DNA of 64,000 bases from Bacteroidales bacterium Phil12 (GTDB lineage: Bacteria; Bacteroidota; Bacteroidia; Bacteroidales; P3): NCBI GenBank assembly GCA_002633275.1, contig NWBO01000053.1:184649-248648 (forward strand). Reading direction: 5' to 3'. Of this stretch, positions 27,955-38,134 are shown in pieces. The notes below the pieces were generated by a model, which had not been told where the DNA came from, did no database searches, and worked only from the letters and a program-made list of their open reading frames with translations. The position numbers were made by a program, and so were the translations under genes. Position 1 is the stretch's first letter. Each line of letters begins with the position of its first letter.

Positions 27955-28518
27955 CTATTTTATTTCTTCATTCTTGAAAGGGAAACCAAAAGCTTTCAAT
28001 AAAGCATAAGCTTCTTTATCTGTATTGGCAGATGTAACAAACGTTATATCCATACCATTCATATTATTGATTTTGTCAATATCTATTTCAGGAAAGATAA
28101 TCTGCTCTTGAATACCAAAAGAATAGTTTCCTCTACCGTCAAAACCTTTAACATCAATTCCACGAAAATCTCTGATACGAGGTATTGCAGTTGCAATAAG
28201 TCTGTCTAAAAACTCGTACATTCTGTCACCTCTAAGAGTAACTCTTACTCCGACAGGCATACCTTTTCTCAACTTAAAGTTAGAAATATCTTTTCTTGAA
28301 ATCGTTGCAACGGCTTTTTGTCCTGCAATCATAGACATCTCTTCAACACCTTTGTCTATAACTTTCTTATCATTCAAGGCCAATTTACCCAAACCTTGGT
28401 TCAATGATATCTTCAATAGACGAGGAACCTGCATCACGGTCTTGTATTGAAACTCTTTTGTAAGAGAAGAAACTATTTCCTCTTTATATTTCTGTCTTAA
28501 TCTTGGAGTGTATCCCAT
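27955..28518 (-). CDS. rplE: Ribosomal protein L5
   Basis: 187 residues; 5S rRNA-binding protein of the central protuberance ([55 protein letters not shown]). Two nt from the rplX stop. Confidence 0.98.
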   Translation of the reverse strand: MGYTPRLRQKYKEEIVSSLTKEFQYKTVMQVPRLLKISLNQGLGKLALNDKKVIDKGVEEMSMIAGQKAVATISRKDISNFKLRKGMPVGVRVTLRGDRMYEFLDRLIATAIPRIRDFRGIDVKGFDGRGNYSFGIQEQIIFPEIDIDKINNMNGMDITFVTSANTDKEAYALLKAFGFPFKNEEIK

Positions 28519-28520
28519 AA

Positions 28521-28838
28521 CTATTTAATCACCTCCCCTGATTTTTTTGAATAACGAATTAATTTATTAGTCTTTTCGTCCAAACGTCTACCAATTCTTG
28601 TAGCATTACCCTTAGAATCTACAACCATAAGATTGGAAATATGAATAGGAGCTTCCTTCTCAATAATACCACCTTGCGTGTTCTTAGGATTAGGTTTGGT
28701 GTGTTTCTTTATTTTATTAACACCTTCTACAATGGCACGATTATCTTGAGGATAAACAACCAATACCTTACCCGTGCTACCTTTGGAATTTCCTGCGATA
28801 ACCTTTACTGTATCTCCTTTTTTTATGTGCAATTTCAT
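28521..28838 (-). CDS. rplX: Ribosomal protein L24
   Basis: 105 residues with an N-terminal KOW motif ([21 protein letters not shown]) and the conserved [12 protein letters not shown]. Early assembly initiator of the 50S subunit. 19 nt after rplN. Confidence 0.97.
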   Translation of the reverse strand: MKLHIKKGDTVKVIAGNSKGSTGKVLVVYPQDNRAIVEGVNKIKKHTKPNPKNTQGGIIEKEAPIHISNLMVVDSKGNATRIGRRLDEKTNKLIRYSKKSGEVIK

Positions 28839-28857
28839 AACTTTACCTTTTTACTAA

Positions 28858-29226
28858 TTAAAGTACTTCTGGAGCCAATGAAACAATTTTCATAAACTGT
28901 TTTTCACGCAACTCTCTTGCAACAGGTCCAAAAATACGGGTTCCTCTAAGTTCGTCAGTGGCTGTTAATAATACACAGGCATTGTCATCAAAACGGATAT
29001 AAGAACCATCAGCTCTTCTAACTTCTTTTTTAGTTCTTACAACAACCGCCTTTGATACAGATCCCTTTTTAACATTACCAGAAGGCAATGCATCTTTTAC
29101 AGCGATAACGATTTTGTCTCCAACGGAAGCATATCTTGCCTTTGTGCCACCAAGTACTCTGATGCAAAGGGCACTTTTCGCTCCGCTATTATCTGCGACA
29201 ACTAATCTTGATTCTTGTTGTACCAT
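28858..29226 (-). CDS. rplN: Ribosomal protein L14
   Basis: 122 residues, [27 protein letters not shown] start and [28 protein letters not shown] end, standard L14. Forms intersubunit bridges and binds the silencing factor RsfS. Three nt after rpsQ. Confidence 0.98.
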   Translation of the reverse strand: MVQQESRLVVADNSGAKSALCIRVLGGTKARYASVGDKIVIAVKDALPSGNVKKGSVSKAVVVRTKKEVRRADGSYIRFDDNACVLLTATDELRGTRIFGPVARELREKQFMKIVSLAPEVL

Positions 29227-29229
29227 CTT

Positions 29230-29484
29230 TTATTTAGCTTTTTCTATGATTTCAACTAATCTCCAACATTTGTTTTTACTCAATGGTCTTGTCTCCATAA
29301 TACGTACGGTATCTCCCATACCAGCTTCACCTTTTTCGTCATGAGCCATAAACTTAGTACTTTTTTTCAAAAACTTTCCGTACTTAGGGTGTTTAACCTT
29401 TCTTTCGACCATAACGCTAATGGTTTTGTCCATCTTATTACTAACGACAATACCTACTTTTTCTTTTCTTAAATTTCTTTCCAT
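29230..29484 (-). CDS. rpsQ: Ribosomal protein S17
   Basis: 84 residues from [13 protein letters not shown] fold with [21 protein letters not shown]. An in-frame ATG 21 nt further upstream would overlap the rpmC stop and adds a non-conserved leader, so it was rejected. Primary 16S-binding protein. 20 nt after rpmC. Confidence 0.96.
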   Translation of the reverse strand: MERNLRKEKVGIVVSNKMDKTISVMVERKVKHPKYGKFLKKSTKFMAHDEKGEAGMGDTVRIMETRPLSKNKCWRLVEIIEKAK

Positions 29485-29504
29485 TGCTTTACAAGATTTC
29501 AGCA

Positions 29505-29720
29505 TTATTCAACTTTTGAAGCCTCTGAATTTAACTGACGCATTCTTATCTCTGTATGAATACGAGCAATATTCTTTCTCGCTGTTCTCAATACGTTAGA
29601 ATTTTCCAACGGAGACACTGCATGGTTTATTTTCATTTTAACCAATTGCATTTGTTCCACTTCAAGTCTTTCCTGTAATTCCTTATCAGATAATTCCTTT
29701 AAACCTAAATTATTTTTCAT
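29505..29720 (-). CDS. rpmC: Ribosomal protein L29
   Basis: 71 residues, two long helices ([20 protein letters not shown] and [20 protein letters not shown]). Lies at the peptide exit and docks trigger factor and SRP. 21 nt after rplP. Confidence 0.96.
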   Translation of the reverse strand: MKNNLGLKELSDKELQERLEVEQMQLVKMKINHAVSPLENSNVLRTARKNIARIHTEIRMRQLNSEASKVE

Positions 29721-29741
29721 AACAAATATCTCCTATCTCTT

Positions 29742-30161
29742 TTATTCTACGTAATCTCTACGAACAACAAACTTCGTAATAACAGGCAATTTTTGAGCTC
29801 CTAAACGCATAGCCTCTTTTGCAACAGCAACAGGAACACCTTCTGCTTCAAACAAAACTGTTCCAGGTTTTACTCTTGCAACGAAATATTCCGGAGCACC
29901 CTTACCTTTACCCATACGAACCTCATTAGGCTTCTTTGTAATAGGCTTATCAGGAAAAATTCTAATCCACAACTGACCTTCACGCTTCATATAACGCGTG
30001 ATAGCCTGACGAGCTGCTTCAATCTGACGTCCTGTAATAAAAGCAGTATTAAGACTCTTTATGCCAAAAGTACCAAAAGCCAATTCATGTCCTCTGTTGG
30101 CCAAGCCTTTCATCTTGCCCTTCTGCTGTTTTCTATATTTTGTCTTTTTGGGTTGTAACAT
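29742..30161 (-). CDS. rplP: Ribosomal protein L16
   Basis: 139 residues, [19 protein letters not shown] start, [22 protein letters not shown] and the conserved [17 protein letters not shown]. Helps place A-site tRNA at the peptidyl-transferase centre. 11 nt after rpsC. Confidence 0.98.
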   Translation of the reverse strand: MLQPKKTKYRKQQKGKMKGLANRGHELAFGTFGIKSLNTAFITGRQIEAARQAITRYMKREGQLWIRIFPDKPITKKPNEVRMGKGKGAPEYFVARVKPGTVLFEAEGVPVAVAKEAMRLGAQKLPVITKFVVRRDYVE

Positions 30162-30172
30162 TTCCTTTACTC

Positions 30173-30910
30173 CTATTTATTACTGTTTTTACTATTATTT
30201 CTACGAGGACGCATTCCCATTGAAGAACGCTGGTTATTTCTACCCTCTTTCATTCCACCAACCGTAGAAGGAACTATTTCCACTTTATTATAAACCAAAC
30301 CTCTACATATCCAAACTTTAACACCTATACGACCATAAGTTGTATGTGCTTCTGCTTGTGCATAGTCTATGTCTGCTCTTAAAGTATGCAATGGAGTTCT
30401 TCCTTCTTTGTAGTGTTCTGTTCTTGCCATTTCTGCACCACCAATACGACCAGAAACCGTAACTTTGATACCCTCAGCATTTGCTCTCATAGTTGAAGAA
30501 ATAGCCATTTTGATAGCTTTACGATAAGAGACTCTTCCCTCAATTTGTCTTGCTATACTTTGAGCAACTAAAGTAGCCTCCATTTCAGGTCTCTTGACCT
30601 CAGAAATGTTAATCTGAACTTCTTTCTCTGTAAGGTTCTTTAACTCTTCTTTGATTTTATCAACCTCAGAACCACCTTTACCGATAATATAACCCGGCTT
30701 TGCAGTGTTGATCGTAACAGTTATTCTCTTCAATGTACGTTCAATATATATTTTTGCTATATCGGCTTTTGATAAACGTGCATTAAGATACTTTCTTATT
30801 TTATCATCTTCTACTAATTTGGCGTCAAATCTTCTACCACCATACCAGTTAGAATCCCAACCTCTGATGATACCAAGTCTGTTTCCTATTGGATTTGTTT
30901 TTTGTCCCAT
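30173..30910 (-). CDS. rpsC: Ribosomal protein S3
   Basis: 245 residues: [21 protein letters not shown]-type start, a KH domain ([18 protein letters not shown]) and C-terminal S3 domain ([30 protein letters not shown]). Lines the mRNA entry channel. Asn/Ser-rich C-terminal tail. 29 nt after rplV. Confidence 0.98.
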   Translation of the reverse strand: MGQKTNPIGNRLGIIRGWDSNWYGGRRFDAKLVEDDKIRKYLNARLSKADIAKIYIERTLKRITVTINTAKPGYIIGKGGSEVDKIKEELKNLTEKEVQINISEVKRPEMEATLVAQSIARQIEGRVSYRKAIKMAISSTMRANAEGIKVTVSGRIGGAEMARTEHYKEGRTPLHTLRADIDYAQAEAHTTYGRIGVKVWICRGLVYNKVEIVPSTVGGMKEGRNNQRSSMGMRPRRNNSKNSNK

Positions 30911-30939
30911 CCTTTTAATTATTTTTCACGTTAAACAAA

Positions 30940-31377
30940 CTATTTACTTTCGTTATCTTCTACCGGTTTTGCAACATTTTCATTTGCTCGGCTTCCAAGT
31001 TCAAGGATAACATGATTCGAACGCTTTCTAATCCTGTAACCACGACCCTGAGGTGCAGTGCGAAGACGCTTTATTTGTCTGCCACCATTTACACAAATTT
31101 GTTTTATGTATAGATTACTGTCTTCTACAGATTGTCCTACATTCTTAGCCTGCCAATTAGCAATAGCAGATAACAACAACTTTCTCAACTTTGGAGCGGA
31201 TTCTCTATGAGAATACTGCAAAACTCCCAAAGCCTTATCAACATCTAAACCTCTGATAGCATTTGCCATCAAACGAGTTTTTCTTGGAGAAGTCGGATTA
31301 TCATTTAATCTAGCAATATATCTACTCTTACGTGCTTCTTTATATGCTTGTGCACAATTATGTTTTCTCGATCCCAT
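30940..31377 (-). CDS. rplV: Ribosomal protein L22
   Basis: 145 residues: core RYIARLNDNPTSPRKTRLMANAIRGLDVDKAL and the beta-hairpin that reaches into the exit tunnel (RLRTAPQGRGYRIRKRSNHV). The 30-residue N-terminal lead and acidic C-terminal tail (NVAKPVEDNESK) are common in the phylum. 14 nt after rpsS. Confidence 0.97.
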   Translation of the reverse strand: MGSRKHNCAQAYKEARKSRYIARLNDNPTSPRKTRLMANAIRGLDVDKALGVLQYSHRESAPKLRKLLLSAIANWQAKNVGQSVEDSNLYIKQICVNGGRQIKRLRTAPQGRGYRIRKRSNHVILELGSRANENVAKPVEDNESK

Positions 31378-31391
31378 CTCTACTAAACTTT

Positions 31392-31670
31392 TTATTTCTT
31401 AGCCTTATCTTTTTGGCCCGCATGTCCTCTAAAAATTCTTGTAGGAGCAAACTCACCCAATTTATGTCCAACCATATTTTCTGTAACATAAACAGGAATA
31501 AATTTGTTTCCATTATGAACAGCTATAGTTAAACCTACAAAATCCGGAGAAATCATAGAAGCTCTTGACCAAGTTTTAATAGTTGTTTTACTTTTCTTGT
31601 TTTGGGCCTCCAAAACTTTCTTTTCTAACTTATAAAAAATATAAGGTCCTTTTTTTAACGAACGGCTCAT
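31392..31670 (-). CDS. rpsS: Ribosomal protein S19
   Basis: 92 residues, [19 protein letters not shown] start, conserved [21 protein letters not shown] and [18 protein letters not shown]. 30S head, contacts S13. 17 nt after rplB. Confidence 0.98.
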   Translation of the reverse strand: MSRSLKKGPYIFYKLEKKVLEAQNKKSKTTIKTWSRASMISPDFVGLTIAVHNGNKFIPVYVTENMVGHKLGEFAPTRIFRGHAGQKDKAKK

Positions 31671-31687
31671 GTCTTTCTACGTTTTAA

Positions 31688-32515
31688 TTATTTCTTCTTA
31701 CGTCTTTCAACTATAAACTTATTTGATATCTTCTTAGGAGCTCTTGTCTTATATCCCTTAGCAGGTATGCCTTTACGAGTACGAGGATGTCCTCCGGATG
31801 CACGACCTTCACCACCACCCATCGGGTGATCAACAGGGTTCATCACTACGCCTCTAACTCTTGGCCTTCTACCCAACCAACGAGAACGACCAGCCTTACC
31901 AGAAACTTCCAAATTATGCTCTGTATTAGAAACAACACCAACCGTAGCTCTACAAGTTTGAAGTATCATTCTTGTCTCGCCAGAAGGCATTTTAATGATA
32001 GCATATTTTCCGTCTCTTGACATCAACTGAGCATAGGTACCTGCACTTCTCACAAGTTTAGCACCTTCTCCCGGACGAAGTTCAATATTATGTATCATTG
32101 TTCCGAAAGGTATTTCACTTAGGAACAATGTGTTGCCTATTTCAGGAGCAACTCCTTTACCTGACATAATCGTCTGACCGACTTTTAATCCATTTGGAGA
32201 AACGATATATCTCTTTTCACCATCAGCATAACAAACTAATGCTATACGTGCTGAACGGTTAGGATCATATTCAATAGTTTTTACAACAGCAGGAATATCA
32301 TCTTTATCTCTGAAAAAATCAATAACACGATACAATCTCTTATGACCACCTCCAATATATCTCATGGTCATTTTACCTTGATTGTTTCTTCCTCCACTTT
32401 TACGAACACCAAAAACAAGACTCTTTTCAGGCTTACTTACTGTAATCTCCTCAAAAGTACTTGCTATTTTATGTCTTTGACCAGGTGTTGTCGGTTTTAA
32501 TTTCTTTAAAGCCAT
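31688..32515 (-). CDS. rplB: Ribosomal protein L2
   Basis: 275 residues. OB and SH3-like domains, and the functionally critical C-terminal segment [20 protein letters not shown] with the conserved His of the peptidyl-transferase region. Needed for subunit association. 8 nt after rplW. Confidence 0.98.
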   Translation of the reverse strand: MALKKLKPTTPGQRHKIASTFEEITVSKPEKSLVFGVRKSGGRNNQGKMTMRYIGGGHKRLYRVIDFFRDKDDIPAVVKTIEYDPNRSARIALVCYADGEKRYIVSPNGLKVGQTIMSGKGVAPEIGNTLFLSEIPFGTMIHNIELRPGEGAKLVRSAGTYAQLMSRDGKYAIIKMPSGETRMILQTCRATVGVVSNTEHNLEVSGKAGRSRWLGRRPRVRGVVMNPVDHPMGGGEGRASGGHPRTRKGIPAKGYKTRAPKKISNKFIVERRKKK

Positions 32516-32523
32516 CTCTTTAT

Positions 32524-32817
32524 CTAAATATTGCTAAAAAAGTCTATTGTTTCACCTTCGGCTAATGTAACCATTGCCTTTTTATACGCATTTGTTCTAC
32601 CTTGTATAAAACCAGCTTTTGTATATCTGGCTTTTCTTTTTCCGCTGTAATTGATAGTATTTATGCTATCAACTTTAACGCTATACAGGGTTTCAATTGC
32701 TTTTTTTATCTCTATCTTATTTGCGCGCCTATCAACGATGAAGCCACAGCGAGTAGCATCTTTCTCACTGATTTTCGTCATCTTTTCTGTAATAATCGGC
32801 TTTACTATAATACTCAT
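32524..32817 (-). CDS. rplW: Ribosomal protein L23
   Basis: 97 residues: [16 protein letters not shown] start, [19 protein letters not shown] core. Sits at the exit tunnel, docking site for trigger factor and SRP. 35 nt after rplD. Confidence 0.97.
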   Translation of the reverse strand: MSIIVKPIITEKMTKISEKDATRCGFIVDRRANKIEIKKAIETLYSVKVDSINTINYSGKRKARYTKAGFIQGRTNAYKKAMVTLAEGETIDFFSNI

Positions 32818-32852
32818 TGTTTTTACGTTTTAAATGTTTCCGACTTACTTAT

Positions 32853-33488
32853 TTATGCTTTGGCGTTATTGCTATCCAATTCTTTCAATGCAGTTTCACT
32901 GAATACCAAAGTGTTCGCATACAAAATTTCGTATGTATTCAAACTTTGAGCACTCATCACTCTGACATTTCTCAAATTTCTGGCTGACAAAGTTACAAAA
33001 TTTTCTTGATTTGAAGGCATTACGAACAAAGATTTTTTATCATTTAATTGTAAGTTCTTCAAAACCTGCACCATATTTTTAGTCTTTGGCGCTTCAAATG
33101 AGAAATCTTCTACAACTTTTATCTGCTCATCCTTAGCTTTATAACTCAATGCTGATAGTCTTGCAAGAGATTTCACTTTTTTGTTGAGTTTAAATCTATA
33201 ATCTCTTGGTCTTGGTCCGAATGCACGACCACCACCTATCATTACAGGGCTGTTGATATCACCGCATCTTGCTCCACCTGTTCCTTTTTGTCTCTTAAGT
33301 TTTCTTGTTGAACCAGAAACTTCTGAACGTTCTTTTGCTTTATGGGTTCCCTGTCTTTGGTCTGCCAAATATTGTTTAACAGCTAACCATATCACATGGT
33401 CATTAGGCTCTGTCTGAAACAATGAATCACTGACAACTATTGTTTTACCAGTATCCTCTCCCTTTATGTTATAAATTTTTAGCTCCAT
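32853..33488 (-). CDS. rplD: Ribosomal protein L4
   Basis: 211 residues with the long tunnel loop ([39 protein letters not shown]) and C-terminal domain. In E. coli L4 also represses the S10 operon; no evidence for or against here. The start overlaps the rplC stop by 10 nt, implying coupled translation. Confidence 0.97.
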   Translation of the reverse strand: MELKIYNIKGEDTGKTIVVSDSLFQTEPNDHVIWLAVKQYLADQRQGTHKAKERSEVSGSTRKLKRQKGTGGARCGDINSPVMIGGGRAFGPRPRDYRFKLNKKVKSLARLSALSYKAKDEQIKVVEDFSFEAPKTKNMVQVLKNLQLNDKKSLFVMPSNQENFVTLSARNLRNVRVMSAQSLNTYEILYANTLVFSETALKELDSNNAKA

Positions 33489-34108
33489 CTCTCAAGTTTT
33501 AAAATTGAACCCTTTGGACCTGGAACAGATCCTTTAACTAATATCAAATTCTTTTCTGCAAAAATCTTAAGTATTCTAAGATTTTGAACCTTTACTCTGT
33601 GGTTACCCATTTGACCAGCCATTCTCATACCTTTGAATACTCTTGAAGGGTATGAAGATGCACCTACCGAACCAGGAGCACGTAATCTGTCGTCTTGTCC
33701 ATGTGTTTGATCTCCAACTCCGCCAAATCCATGACGACGAACAACACCCTGAAATCCCTTACCTTTTGAGATACCAACGACATCAACAAACTCTCCTTCT
33801 GCAAAAATGCTGCAATCTAAAACTTCTCCAAAAGTTTTTTTGCTGCCTTCCTCAAAACGAGTAAATTCTGCTAAATGTCTTTTAGGTGTAGTTGATGCTT
33901 TTGCAAAATGACCCTTCATAGGCTTTGTAGCCTTACTTTCTTTCATTTCATCAAAAGCAAGCTGAATGGCACTATAACCATCTTTTTCAGGTGTCTTGAT
34001 TTGTGTTACTACACAAGGACCAGCTTCTATAACCGTGCATGGCTGTTGTTTGCCAGAGGCATCAAAAATACTGGTCATTCCAATCTTTTTTCCAATTAAT
34101 CCTGACAT
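33479..34108 (-). CDS. rplC: Ribosomal protein L3
   Basis: 209 residues from [15 protein letters not shown]. The conserved [14 protein letters not shown] and [32 protein letters not shown] stretches surround the residue that is methylated in E. coli. An ATG 48 nt upstream adds a non-conserved Lys-rich leader and was rejected. A 112-nt gap separates it from rpsJ, the widest in the cluster. Confidence 0.97.
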   Translation of the reverse strand: MSGLIGKKIGMTSIFDASGKQQPCTVIEAGPCVVTQIKTPEKDGYSAIQLAFDEMKESKATKPMKGHFAKASTTPKRHLAEFTRFEEGSKKTFGEVLDCSIFAEGEFVDVVGISKGKGFQGVVRRHGFGGVGDQTHGQDDRLRAPGSVGASSYPSRVFKGMRMAGQMGNHRVKVQNLRILKIFAEKNLILVKGSVPGPKGSILKLERWS

Positions 34109-34220
34109 TTTTTTTGTCTTTTTTTCTTTACTAACTTCCCAGCTTGTATTCTTCACAGAATCTCAGCGGCTGGATAATACTAAATTTACGTTCAAATCTT
34201 TTTCTTACAATCTCAACTTA

Positions 34221-34535
34221 TCAGACTTTGATTTCAACCTCAACTCCCGAAGGCAATTCCAACTTCATAAGAGCGTCTATTGTCTGTGCAGAAGTACTGT
34301 CAATATCAAGCAAACGTTTGTATGAACTCAATTCAAACTGTTCTCTTGATTTCTTATTGACAAAAGTTGAACGGTTTACTGTGAAGATTTTCTTGTTAGT
34401 TGGCAATGGGATTGGTCCCTGAACGTGTGCTCCCGTCAACTTAACAGTCTTAACAATCTTCTCAGCTGATTTGTCAACTAAATTGTGGTCGTAAGACTTC
34501 AATTTGATTCTGATTTTTTGTTTTTCCTGGCTCAC
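34221..34535 (-). CDS. rpsJ: Ribosomal protein S10
   Basis: 104 residues with [35 protein letters not shown] and HxS-equivalent loop. 30S head protein that also acts in antitermination as NusE. 37 nt after fusA; the str and S10 gene sets are joined here without an intervening tuf. Confidence 0.98.
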   Translation of the reverse strand: MSQEKQKIRIKLKSYDHNLVDKSAEKIVKTVKLTGAHVQGPIPLPTNKKIFTVNRSTFVNKKSREQFELSSYKRLLDIDSTSAQTIDALMKLELPSGVEVEIKV

Positions 34536-34572
34536 AATTACTAAATTTTATTTGTTAAACCTATTTATTTTA

Positions 34573-36657
34573 TTAATTATTTTCTTTAAGAACTTCGTCA
34601 GTTACGTCTTTCGGTGCCTGAGAATAATGAGAGAACTCCATTGTAGAGTTTGCTCTACCAGAAGTAATTGTTCTCAATGCTGTAACATAACCAAACATCT
34701 GTCCCAATGGAACTTTTGCTTTTACGCTTTGTATTCCAACCTTAGCCGTGATGTTTTCCAAGATAGCTCTTCTTCTATTCAAATCACCCGTAACATCACC
34801 CAAATAAGCATCAGGAGTATTAACCTCAACTGACATTATTGGCTCCATAAGTACAGGTTTTGCTCTCTTGGCTGCTGTTTTGAATGCTATCTTAGCACAC
34901 AACTCAAACGAAAGGGCATCTGAATCCACAGGATGGAATGAACCATCTTTCAAAACGACTTTCATACTTTCCATAGGAAATCCCGCCATAACACCATTAC
35001 GCATAGCATCTTTGAAACCTTTTTCCACAGAAGGAATAAACTCTTTTGGAATATCGCCACCTTTAACCTCATTAACGAACTGCAACCCTTTAACACCTTC
35101 GTCAGCAGGCCCGATAGAAAAGATAATATCAGCAAACTTACCTCTACCACCTGTTTGCTTCTTATAGACCTCTCTATGTTCGACCTCACCTGTGATAGCC
35201 TCTTTGTATGCAACCTGCGGTTTGCCTTCATTAACCTCTACGTTAAATTCACGACGCATTCTATCAGTTACAATATCCAAATGCAACTCACCCATACCTC
35301 TGATAATTGTCTGTCCTGAAATTTCATCAGTTTCGACACATAACGTAGGATCCTCCTCTGCAAGTTTGGTCAAAGCGTTATTAAACTTATCCAAATCTGC
35401 TTGTTGTTTAGGCTCTATTGCGATAGAAATAACCGGATCAGGGAATGTTATCGACTCCAATATAATAGGATTTGACTCCTCACAAAGAGTATTACCCGTC
35501 TTAATATCCTTAAAGCCGACAGCCGCTGCTATATCGCCTGCTTCAATTTTATCCACAGGATTTTGACGATTAGCATGCATCTGCATAATTCTCGAAATAC
35601 GTTCTTTTTTACCTGTATTTGCATTATAGACATACGAACCTGCCTCCAATGATCCACTATAAACACGAAAGAAACATAATCTTCCTACATAAGGATCTGT
35701 TGCAATCTTGAATGCTAACGCTGAAAACGGTGCTTTAACACTGACAGGGCGTGATACATCTTCACCAGTTTTAGGATTTACTCCGTCAATCTCAGGAACA
35801 TCCATTGGAGAAGGTAAATATGCACAAACTGCATCAATAAGATTTTGTATTCCTTTATTCTTAAATGCCGAACCACAAAGAACAGGACAAATACGCATCT
35901 CACAAGTAGCCTTACGGACATATTTCATAACTTCTTCCTCAGTTATGGAATTTTCGTCCTCCATATATCTTTCCAACAAAGCATCATCTTCTTCAGCAAC
36001 ACCTTCTATAAGTCTTTTACGATAGTCTGCGGCTATTTCCTTCAAATCCTCAGGCATCGGAATTTCATAAGTAGTTATTCCCTTGCTTTCTTCATCATAT
36101 ATGAAAGCCTTATTCTTCACCAAGTCAATAACACCCTTGAACATATCCTCTTGTCCAATTGGAATTTCCAATGGAACCGGATTTGCACCAAGTTTCTCTT
36201 TTATTTCCGTAAGAACATTAAAAAAGTCAGCACCTGCACGATCCATTTTATTAACAAAACATACACGCGGCACTTTATATTTATCAGCTTGTCTCCAAAC
36301 AGTTTCACTCTGCGGTTCAACTCCACCCACTGCACAGAATAATGCAATAGCACCATCTAATATACGCAATGAACGTTCCACCTCAGCGGTAAAATCGACG
36401 TGTCCCGGAGTGTCTATAATATTAATCTTATGTTGTTGATTCTTATAATCCCAAAATACGGTAGTTGCAGCAGAAGTGATTGTAATACCTCTCTCCTGCT
36501 CTTGCGCCATCCAGTCCATTGTTGCCGTACCGTCGTGAGTTTCACCAATCTTGTGATTCTTTCCGGTATAGAACAATATACGCTCGGTAGTTGTCGTCTT
36601 ACCGGCGTCTATATGCGCCATAATACCAATATTTCTTATTAAACGTAAATCTGCCAT
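34573..36657 (-). CDS. fusA: Elongation factor G
   Basis: 694 residues, complete. GTPase motifs G1 [10 protein letters not shown]2 RGITI, G3 DTPGH and G4 NKMD, followed by domains II to V ending with [23 protein letters not shown]. Translocates tRNA and mRNA after peptide bond formation. Genomic place between rpsG and rpsJ is standard; this is the housekeeping copy. Confidence 0.98.
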   Translation of the reverse strand: MADLRLIRNIGIMAHIDAGKTTTTERILFYTGKNHKIGETHDGTATMDWMAQEQERGITITSAATTVFWDYKNQQHKINIIDTPGHVDFTAEVERSLRILDGAIALFCAVGGVEPQSETVWRQADKYKVPRVCFVNKMDRAGADFFNVLTEIKEKLGANPVPLEIPIGQEDMFKGVIDLVKNKAFIYDEESKGITTYEIPMPEDLKEIAADYRKRLIEGVAEEDDALLERYMEDENSITEEEVMKYVRKATCEMRICPVLCGSAFKNKGIQNLIDAVCAYLPSPMDVPEIDGVNPKTGEDVSRPVSVKAPFSALAFKIATDPYVGRLCFFRVYSGSLEAGSYVYNANTGKKERISRIMQMHANRQNPVDKIEAGDIAAAVGFKDIKTGNTLCEESNPIILESITFPDPVISIAIEPKQQADLDKFNNALTKLAEEDPTLCVETDEISGQTIIRGMGELHLDIVTDRMRREFNVEVNEGKPQVAYKEAITGEVEHREVYKKQTGGRGKFADIIFSIGPADEGVKGLQFVNEVKGGDIPKEFIPSVEKGFKDAMRNGVMAGFPMESMKVVLKDGSFHPVDSDALSFELCAKIAFKTAAKRAKPVLMEPIMSVEVNTPDAYLGDVTGDLNRRRAILENITAKVGIQSVKAKVPLGQMFGYVTALRTITSGRANSTMEFSHYSQAPKDVTDEVLKENN

Positions 36658-36697
36658 TAATTTTTACTTTCCCTAAACTATTTTATCTACCACTGTA

Positions 36698-37165
36698 TTA
36701 CATTCTAAAATGTGAGAATGCTTTATTTGCCTCAGCCATTCTATGAATATCTTCCTTTCTCTTGAAAGCAGCACCTTCTTCTTTCGATGCAGCGATAATC
36801 TCTGATGCTAAACGTGCAGCCATCGTCTTTTCACTTCTCTTTCTTGCAAAACCAATAAGGTTCTTCATACCCATCGATTGCTTTCTTTCAGGACGAATTT
36901 CAGTAGGAATTTGGAAAGTCGCACCACCTATTCTACGAGAACGAACCTCTACATTAGGTGTAACATTTGACAAACCTTTCTTCCATACTTCAAGACCATC
37001 TTCTTTTGTCTTTTCACTTACGATGTCAATTGCATCATAGAAAATTTCGTATGCTATCGTCTTTTTTCCTTTCAACATGATGTTATTTACAAACTTGGTA
37101 ACCATTACATCATTATATTTAGGATCAGGAAGAATTATTCTTTTTCTTGGTCTAGATTTTCTCAT
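36698..37165 (-). CDS. rpsG: Ribosomal protein S7
   Basis: 155 residues: MRKSRPRKR start, conserved [24 protein letters not shown] and the exposed RVGGATYQVP-like segment (here [10 protein letters not shown]). Nucleates the 30S head. 35 nt after rpsL and 40 nt before fusA. Confidence 0.98.
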   Translation of the reverse strand: MRKSRPRKRIILPDPKYNDVMVTKFVNNIMLKGKKTIAYEIFYDAIDIVSEKTKEDGLEVWKKGLSNVTPNVEVRSRRIGGATFQIPTEIRPERKQSMGMKNLIGFARKRSEKTMAARLASEIIAASKEEGAAFKRKEDIHRMAEANKAFSHFRM

Positions 37166-37200
37166 TTTATCTCTAATGCCTCTCTAATAAGTTCTACAAA

Positions 37201-37584
37201 TTATTTCTTTGCATCCTTTGGTCTTTTAGCGCCATATTTGGAACGTCTCTGTTTTCTACCATCGACGCCTGCCGTATCCAAAGCACCACGAATGATGTGG
37301 TATCTTACACCAGGAAGATCCTTTACTCTACCACCACGAATCATTACGATTGAGTGCTCTTGTAAGTTATGACCTTCTCCCGGTATGTAAGCATTAACTT
37401 CCTTTCCGTTCGTCAATTTAACTCTGGCTACTTTTCTCATTGCAGAGTTTGGCTTTTTAGGTGTGGTCGTATATACTCTTGTACAAACACCTCTTCTCTG
37501 CGGGCAAGAATCCATTGCAGGAGCCTTGCTTTTGTATTCCATTTTCTGACGTCCTTTACGAACTAACTGCTGAATTGTTGGCAT
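37201..37584 (-). CDS. rpsL: Ribosomal protein S12
   Basis: 127 residues with the decoding-site signatures [20 protein letters not shown] and [29 protein letters not shown]. The two Lys positions linked to streptomycin resistance carry Lys, the sensitive type. First gene of the superoperon, preceded by a leader of roughly 300 nt. Confidence 0.98.
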   Translation of the reverse strand: MPTIQQLVRKGRQKMEYKSKAPAMDSCPQRRGVCTRVYTTTPKKPNSAMRKVARVKLTNGKEVNAYIPGEGHNLQEHSIVMIRGGRVKDLPGVRYHIIRGALDTAGVDGRKQRRSKYGAKRPKDAKK

Positions 37585-37898
37585 ATCAAAAAATTTTTCT
37601 CTTTGTTTTTTTTAATTTAACATTTAACTTTTAAGTCTTACACACCTTTTTACAAGGCGAAAGACCATTCAACAAAACCGCGCATGCCACAACAAAAATC
37701 AATACTCACACAATATTATTTATATAAATGCTTGTATTTCTTTGTGCCACATAACACTATTTTTGAAAACCAAACCGTCATTTCAATTGCAGCCAACAAT
37801 CTACTCTGAGAAATCTCCCAAGTATGCAACCCTCGCAAAATCAACTATTTTCATTTACGCTTTCATACTTCTTAGAGAACGCTTCTATTTTCAATTTG

Positions 37899-37930
37899 CA
37901 AAATTACAACAATTTATCATACCCGCCAAA
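37899..37930 (-). promoter_or_regulatory. Promoter of the ribosomal superoperon
   Basis: Minus-strand TTTG (37930-37927), 20 nt spacing, TAATTTTG (37906-37899) in context TTGTAATTTTGCA: a full consensus match. It implies a start near 37892 and an untranslated leader of about 308 nt before rpsL. Confidence 0.75.
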
Positions 37931-37987
37931 TATTTCCTTAAAAAAAACATTGCCAAGTTCAAAAATTTTCCTCTCACTATCAGTGCC

Positions 37988-38082
37988 TTTACTAATGTTT
38001 AACATCAGTAAATTTTTATGAGACATTAAAAAATTAGTGTTAATGATTAGTAAATTTTTAAGTCGTAAAAAATTTACGACTT
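37988..38082. repeat. AT-rich 21-nt array with hairpin, copy C
   Basis: AGTAAATTTTTA occurs at 38007 and 38049, 42 nt (two 21-nt periods) apart. 37988-38008 and 38034-38054 are inverted copies (16 of 21). At 38060-38082 a perfect 10-bp hairpin AAGTCGTAAA/TTTACGACTT follows. The stretch 38034-38071 is 37/38 identical to 42953-42990. It lies between the pit stop and the superoperon promoter. Confidence 0.75.
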
Positions 38083-38134
38083 ATTTTTTGACATTTCCTT
38101 TAAGTTAAAATCACATTTCAACTGCCGACTCCTT

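Larger units (their letters stand above)
37585..38134. other. Gap holding the rpsL leader and an AT-rich repeat
   Basis: 550 bp with no credible gene. From right to left: the pit 3' end, the palindromic array at 37988-38082, the superoperon promoter and the long leader. I did not recognise a known ribosomal leader motif. Confidence 0.6.

Noticed and set aside
38060-38082. Intrinsic terminator of the pit gene
   Set aside because: The 10-bp hairpin is real, but on the minus strand it is followed by A and mixed bases and not by a T-run, so I list it only as part of the repeat.
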